Positions 56,765 to 60,231 of a stretch of 60,231 bases of DNA are shown in pieces (the first letter of the stretch is position 1; the number at the start of each line of letters is the position of its first letter). The stretch is from positions 1-60,231 of the forward strand of contig NZ_SWJZ01000038.1 in assembly GCF_005144475.1 (NCBI RefSeq), in the 5' to 3' direction. A program made the translations under genes and the position numbers. Under the pieces are notes generated by a model, which had not been told where the DNA came from, did no database searches, and saw only the letters and a program-made list of their open reading frames with translations. Origin of the DNA: Rhodobacter capsulatus (GTDB lineage: Bacteria; Pseudomonadota; Alphaproteobacteria; Rhodobacterales; Rhodobacteraceae).

Positions 56765-58105
56765 TCAGATATTGCTGCCGTCCACCAATATCCCGTGTTT
56801 ACGCGCGATTTCCAGCTCTATCAGCGCGATGTCATACTTCAGCCCGGCCTGCGCATGGGCCATCTGCGCATGGCTTTCATACATGCTCACCAGATCCATC
56901 AGCGACCGCCGTCCCATCTTGTATTGTTCGGTGAACATCTCCAGCCCGGCGGCGGTTTCCGCCACCACCGCGCCGTCGCGGGCCTCCCGCGCGGCAAGCG
57001 CGGCGATCTTGGCGCGCAGCGACGCCACTTCCTGCGCCTCGGTCTGTTCGGTCCGCGCCACCCGGGCCGTGGCCGCCTCGCGCGCGGCCTCGACCGCTTC
57101 CAGCTGCGCCCTGGTGCCGAAGCCCAGCATCTGGTCGATGCCAAGCGTCAGGCCGATGTCGCTGTCGCCACTGCCGGTGCTGGCCTCGGCGCCCAGCTTC
57201 GGCAGATGCCCGGCGCGGCCGATCCGCGCCTCGGCCTCGGCCCTTTCCGCCTCGGCGCGCGATTTCGTCACCGAAAGCGCCCCGGGCAGGGGCTCGGGCA
57301 GGGCCAGATCGTTCATCCCGGCAAGCCCGTCGAGCGGCGCCGACGTCATCGCGCGCAGCTGCGCCATCGCCGCCGTGGCGGTGTCGCGATCGGCTTGCGC
57401 CGTCGCCCGCATCTCGGAGAGTTTTTGCGCCAGCACCCGGGCCTCGGTGCCATCCGACAGCCCGCCTTCGACGCGGATCTGCATGATCTCGTTGAAATCG
57501 CCCAGTTTCGCCACCGAGAGATCGGCCACCGCCGCCTGTTCGCGGGCCTTCAGCGCGTTGATGTAGGCCCGCAGCCCCTCGGCCACAGTATCGTTCATCT
57601 CGGCCGAAAGCGACACGGCCGCCACTTCGACATCGGCCGCCGCCGCCTCGCGTTCGGCCCGTTTCGCGCCATTGTCCCACAAGGTCTGGCTGATCAGCAG
57701 CTCGGCCGCCAGATCGCCCAGCCGCGTCAGGCTGAGGCTGGGCCCGATCCGCGGCAACCAGTTCTTCGAGGTCGCCTGCGCCGTCAGCCGCGCCACCCGC
57801 AGCTCGGCCTTGGCCGTGCCCTTGGCGTCGCGCAGCACCGCCTCGGCCACCTGCGCATAGGGGCCGGCGCCGGGCAGAACCGAAACCCGGCCCGCCAGCT
57901 CGGCGATGATCGCAGAGGTCTCGGCCGTCGTCCCCGGCTTGCCCGCCACGAGGCCGGCCGTCGCAGGAGAGAAGGCCGAGCGGCCGGTGGGGAAGGGGGT
58001 TCCTTCCAGACAGCCGCTCGTCGTCATCGCAATCAGTGCCGCCGCCGACATCCGGGCCACGGTGGAGGCCCGGAAAAGCGGCGCGAAGCTGCCATTCCGG
58101 GTCAT
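56765..58105 (-). CDS. TolC-family outer-membrane channel lipoprotein
   Basis: A 446-residue TolC-like protein. The N-terminus has a signal peptide ending in a lipobox-like TTSGC, so it is probably lipid-anchored. Two homologous helical halves (AELRVARLTAQATSKNWLPRIG and AEARIGRAGHLPKLGAEAS, partial) show the LPxIG/LPKLG turn typical of TolC repeats. It forms the outer-membrane tunnel of the type I machine. It lies 10 nt after the adhesin gene and 14 nt before the LapB-like gene, within the same operon. Confidence 0.9.
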   Translation of the reverse strand: MTRNGSFAPLFRASTVARMSAAALIAMTTSGCLEGTPFPTGRSAFSPATAGLVAGKPGTTAETSAIIAELAGRVSVLPGAGPYAQVAEAVLRDAKGTAKAELRVARLTAQATSKNWLPRIGPSLSLTRLGDLAAELLISQTLWDNGAKRAEREAAAADVEVAAVSLSAEMNDTVAEGLRAYINALKAREQAAVADLSVAKLGDFNEIMQIRVEGGLSDGTEARVLAQKLSEMRATAQADRDTATAAMAQLRAMTSAPLDGLAGMNDLALPEPLPGALSVTKSRAEAERAEAEARIGRAGHLPKLGAEASTGSGDSDIGLTLGIDQMLGFGTRAQLEAVEAAREAATARVARTEQTEAQEVASLRAKIAALAAREARDGAVVAETAAGLEMFTEQYKMGRRSLMDLVSMYESHAQMAHAQAGLKYDIALIELEIARKHGILVDGSNI

Positions 58106-58115
58106 CGGGGCACCG

Positions 58116-60231
58116 TCAGATCGTGACGTTGGTGATCGAGTCGTCGATCAGGATGCGGTGTCCCTCGTCGCCCAGCGTGTAGATGCTGTAGCTGTGGCCG
58201 TCGAGCGACGCCGTCTCGCCGGTGTCGGTGGCGCCCAGCGCGGTGACGCGGTCGTTGGCATCGCCGCGGACGATCAGGTCGTTGTCGCCGCCGGTCAGCG
58301 TCTGCAGCTGCTCGGCGGTGATCGTCAGATCGACCGAGGCGTGATGCAGGTCGATCGATCCGAAGTCGAACTGGGTCAGTCCGCTGTTGTTCAGATCCAT
58401 CGTCACGCTGCCGTTCGGGCTGACGACCAGCAGGGTCGACATCTCGTTTCCGGCGGTGTCGCTGTCGGTGACGACGAGGAACTGACCATCCGGCACCCGG
58501 TTGAACGAATAGTATTCGTCGTCGCTGGGCGTGCTCATCGGCTCGCTGTCACGCATCAGGATCACGGTGCCATCCGCGGTCACGGTCTGGATCACGTAAT
58601 GATCGCTTTCGCTGACATCGGCGTAAAGGCCGCGGGTGCCGTTGCCGTTGTTGGTCACGTCGCCGATCACCGGCGCATCCGGGGCCACCAGATCATAGCT
58701 GAAGTTGCCCGAGGTCGTCGCGGTGTTCTGCGCCGCATCGGTGGCCACGGCCGTGTAACCCATCGCGCCGGAGCCGCCCGGCAGATCGGTCGTGGTGAAG
58801 ACCGCGGTCCAGGTGCCGTCGCCCTGGGCGGTGACGGTGCGGGTGGCGCCATTCTCCAGCGTCACCACCACCGTCGCTCCGGCTTCGACCGTGCCCGAGA
58901 TCGCAAATCCGCTCTGCGCCTCGGTCCGGTTCACCACGTTGTCGTTCGTCACCGTGCTGAAGGCATGGAAGTTGCGCACCAGCGGATCGACGTCGATCAG
59001 ACTGGTCTGGGTCGTGGTGTTGCCATAGGGATCGGTGGCGTTCACCGTCAGCGGCAGGTTGTTCGTCTCGGTCGTGGGCAGGTCCGAAGCCGGGATCTGA
59101 GCCGACCAGGTGCCGTCCGAATTCACCGAGGCGACGACGATCCGGCCCGAGGCCAGTTGCACGGTGACGACGGATCCGGCTTCGACGGTGCCTTCGATCT
59201 GCAGCCCGCTCGCGGCCTCGGCGCCGTTCACCACGCCATCGGTGCCGGGCGTGTCGGTCCAGTGCGAGATCGGCGAGACCTCGGTATCGACATCAATCAG
59301 ATGCGTCGTGGTGGCGGTATTGCCCGCAAGGTCGGTCGCGGTGACCCTGGCCTCGGCGGTATAGGTGCCCGCGGCATATTCGCTGGAACTGAAGGAGGTG
59401 CTCCAGCGGCCATTCGCATCGGCGGTCACGCTGCGCGAGCCGGTGCCGAAACTGACCACCACCGAGGCTCCGGCCTCGGCCGTTCCGGTCAGCACCAGAT
59501 CGCCCGCGGCGCGTTCGGCGCCGCTGACCAGATCGTCACCGCCCGCCAGCCCGTTGTCGAAGCGGACGGTGGTTTCGGTGTCCACCACCAGCGTGTCGCT
59601 CAGCGTGGTCACGTTGCCGTGGATGTCGGTCGCGGTGACCACCATCCCCTGGCTGTAGGTGCCCGCCGGCACGTCGGAGGTCGGGAAGGTCACGCTCCAG
59701 GTGCCATCCCCGCCGACGGTGGCGGTCTGTTCGTGACCGCTGATCACGACGCGGATCGTCGCCCCCGGCTCGCTGGTGCCGCGGATGGTGACGCCATCGG
59801 CATGTTCGGCGGCGTTTTCGATGTCGCCGGTCGATTGCGTGCCATCGGTGATTTCCACCGGCGGACGCGTCATGTCGATCAGGTAATCGGGGCCGTCGAG
59901 ATTGTAGACGGTGCCACCGGGCGCGGTGACCACCACGCTCGAGGAATAATCGCCATCCGCCGGGAAGGTCGAGCCGGCGAAGGTCACCGACCAGGTGCCG
60001 CTGGCGCCGACGGTGGCCGTCATGGTTTCGCCGCCCAGCGTCACCACCACGGTCGAGCCCGCCTGCGCCGTCCCCGAAACCGTCGCTTCCGCTTCGGTAT
60101 TCGTGGTCAGCGTCGCCGGATCGCGATCATCAACGGTCGGCGTCGGGTCCGTGGGATCGGTCGGGTCCGTGGGATCGGTCGGGTCCGTCGGGTCCGTGGG
60201 ATCGGTCGGGTCCGTGGGATCGGTCGGGTCC
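58116..60231 (-). CDS. Large Ig-repeat adhesin, C-terminal part (type I substrate)
   Basis: The frame has no stop up to the right edge, so the N-terminus lies outside; 704 residues are visible. After a (DPT)n linker come at least five Ig-like domains of about 95-100 residues with the repeated pattern GTxEAGxxVxVxL...TxxxDGTWxxxF...TDxxGNxxT. A C-terminal domain (TAEQLQTLTGGDNDLIVRGD; YTLGDEGHRILIDDSI) resembles the secretion end of BapA/LapA-type adhesins. It heads the operon adhesin-TolC-LapB-HlyD. It should mediate surface attachment or biofilm formation. No LapD/LapG release system is visible in the window. Confidence 0.88.
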   Translation of the reverse strand, partial: DPTDPTDPTDPTDPTDPTDPTDPTDPTDPTPTVDDRDPATLTTNTEAEATVSGTAQAGSTVVVTLGGETMTATVGASGTWSVTFAGSTFPADGDYSSSVVVTAPGGTVYNLDGPDYLIDMTRPPVEITDGTQSTGDIENAAEHADGVTIRGTSEPGATIRVVISGHEQTATVGGDGTWSVTFPTSDVPAGTYSQGMVVTATDIHGNVTTLSDTLVVDTETTVRFDNGLAGGDDLVSGAERAAGDLVLTGTAEAGASVVVSFGTGSRSVTADANGRWSTSFSSSEYAAGTYTAEARVTATDLAGNTATTTHLIDVDTEVSPISHWTDTPGTDGVVNGAEAASGLQIEGTVEAGSVVTVQLASGRIVVASVNSDGTWSAQIPASDLPTTETNNLPLTVNATDPYGNTTTQTSLIDVDPLVRNFHAFSTVTNDNVVNRTEAQSGFAISGTVEAGATVVVTLENGATRTVTAQGDGTWTAVFTTTDLPGGSGAMGYTAVATDAAQNTATTSGNFSYDLVAPDAPVIGDVTNNGNGTRGLYADVSESDHYVIQTVTADGTVILMRDSEPMSTPSDDEYYSFNRVPDGQFLVVTDSDTAGNEMSTLLVVSPNGSVTMDLNNSGLTQFDFGSIDLHHASVDLTITAEQLQTLTGGDNDLIVRGDANDRVTALGATDTGETASLDGHSYSIYTLGDEGHRILIDDSITNVTI
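60141..60231 (-). repeat. Tandem 9/18-bp repeats encoding (DPT)n
   Basis: GGATCGGTCGGGTCCGTG-type units repeat to the window edge and encode alternating Asp-Pro-Thr triplets on the minus strand. One 9-bp register change near 60186-60195 indicates past expansion or contraction. The array continues beyond the window. Confidence 0.9.

Overview
The window is high-GC, gene-dense alphaproteobacterial DNA and looks like a Rhodobacter capsulatus-type member of the Rhodobacteraceae/Paracoccaceae. The evidence is the bioBFDAGC order with a GntR-type regulator, an NDUFA9-family protein next to uppP, a gltD-gltB pair separated by a secreted protein, several RTX/type I secretion products and a DUF2793 spike-type protein beside capsule export genes. 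This is inferred from gene content only.

Layout. 1-2104: the end of an ornithine cyclodeaminase gene and a reverse-strand ABC-F ATPase. 2308-5452: a decayed mobile or toxin-antitoxin islet with two IS3-type transposase scraps, an IS110-type remnant that has lost its first catalytic Asp and its normal C-terminus, and a hipBA pair whose hipA carries a one-base frameshift. 5512-11464: a compact biotin operon transcribed leftward as bioB-bioF-bioD-bioA-bioG-bioC, joined by 1- or 4-nt overlaps and ending in a BioR-like GntR regulator; a BioR-like box lies upstream of bioB. 11770-12649: a Nudix hydrolase and an SH3-domain lipoprotein.

12795-17190 is the most unusual part. An AfsA-type (gamma-butyrolactone synthase-like) hotdog protein, a HAD phosphatase and a DUF2165-type membrane protein form one operon. 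They are followed by a cysteine-free MerR regulator, an MFS transporter and a small unknown protein. The three promoter regions share the palindrome CTAACGTTAG or a one-mismatch variant, so the locus reads as one regulon, possibly for making, exporting and sensing a butyrolactone-like or lipid-derived small molecule.

17346-30488: an AlgX/AlgJ-like protein, a serralysin-type protease with a small secreted protein upstream, mtgA, gltB, a secreted protein, gltD, uppP and an NDUFA9-like protein. 30658-30742 is tRNA-Leu(CAG) with a promoter and a strong terminator.

31139-47384 is a capsule/exopolysaccharide locus. It has two sulfotransferase-family proteins, a 2,050-residue fusion protein (sulfotransferase-like domain, 32-unit heptad coiled coil, WbsX-type domain, GT4 and GT2 glycosyltransferases), a KpsM/KpsE/KpsT-type exporter, a DUF2793 protein, a GT2 enzyme and rmlABCD for dTDP-rhamnose.

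47469-60231: an RTX protein, ilvA, an orphan Hpt protein divergent from a response regulator-PP2C phosphatase, and a type I secretion operon (Ig-repeat adhesin, TolC-like, LapB-like ABC, HlyD-like). The adhesin runs off the right edge through a (DPT)n linker.
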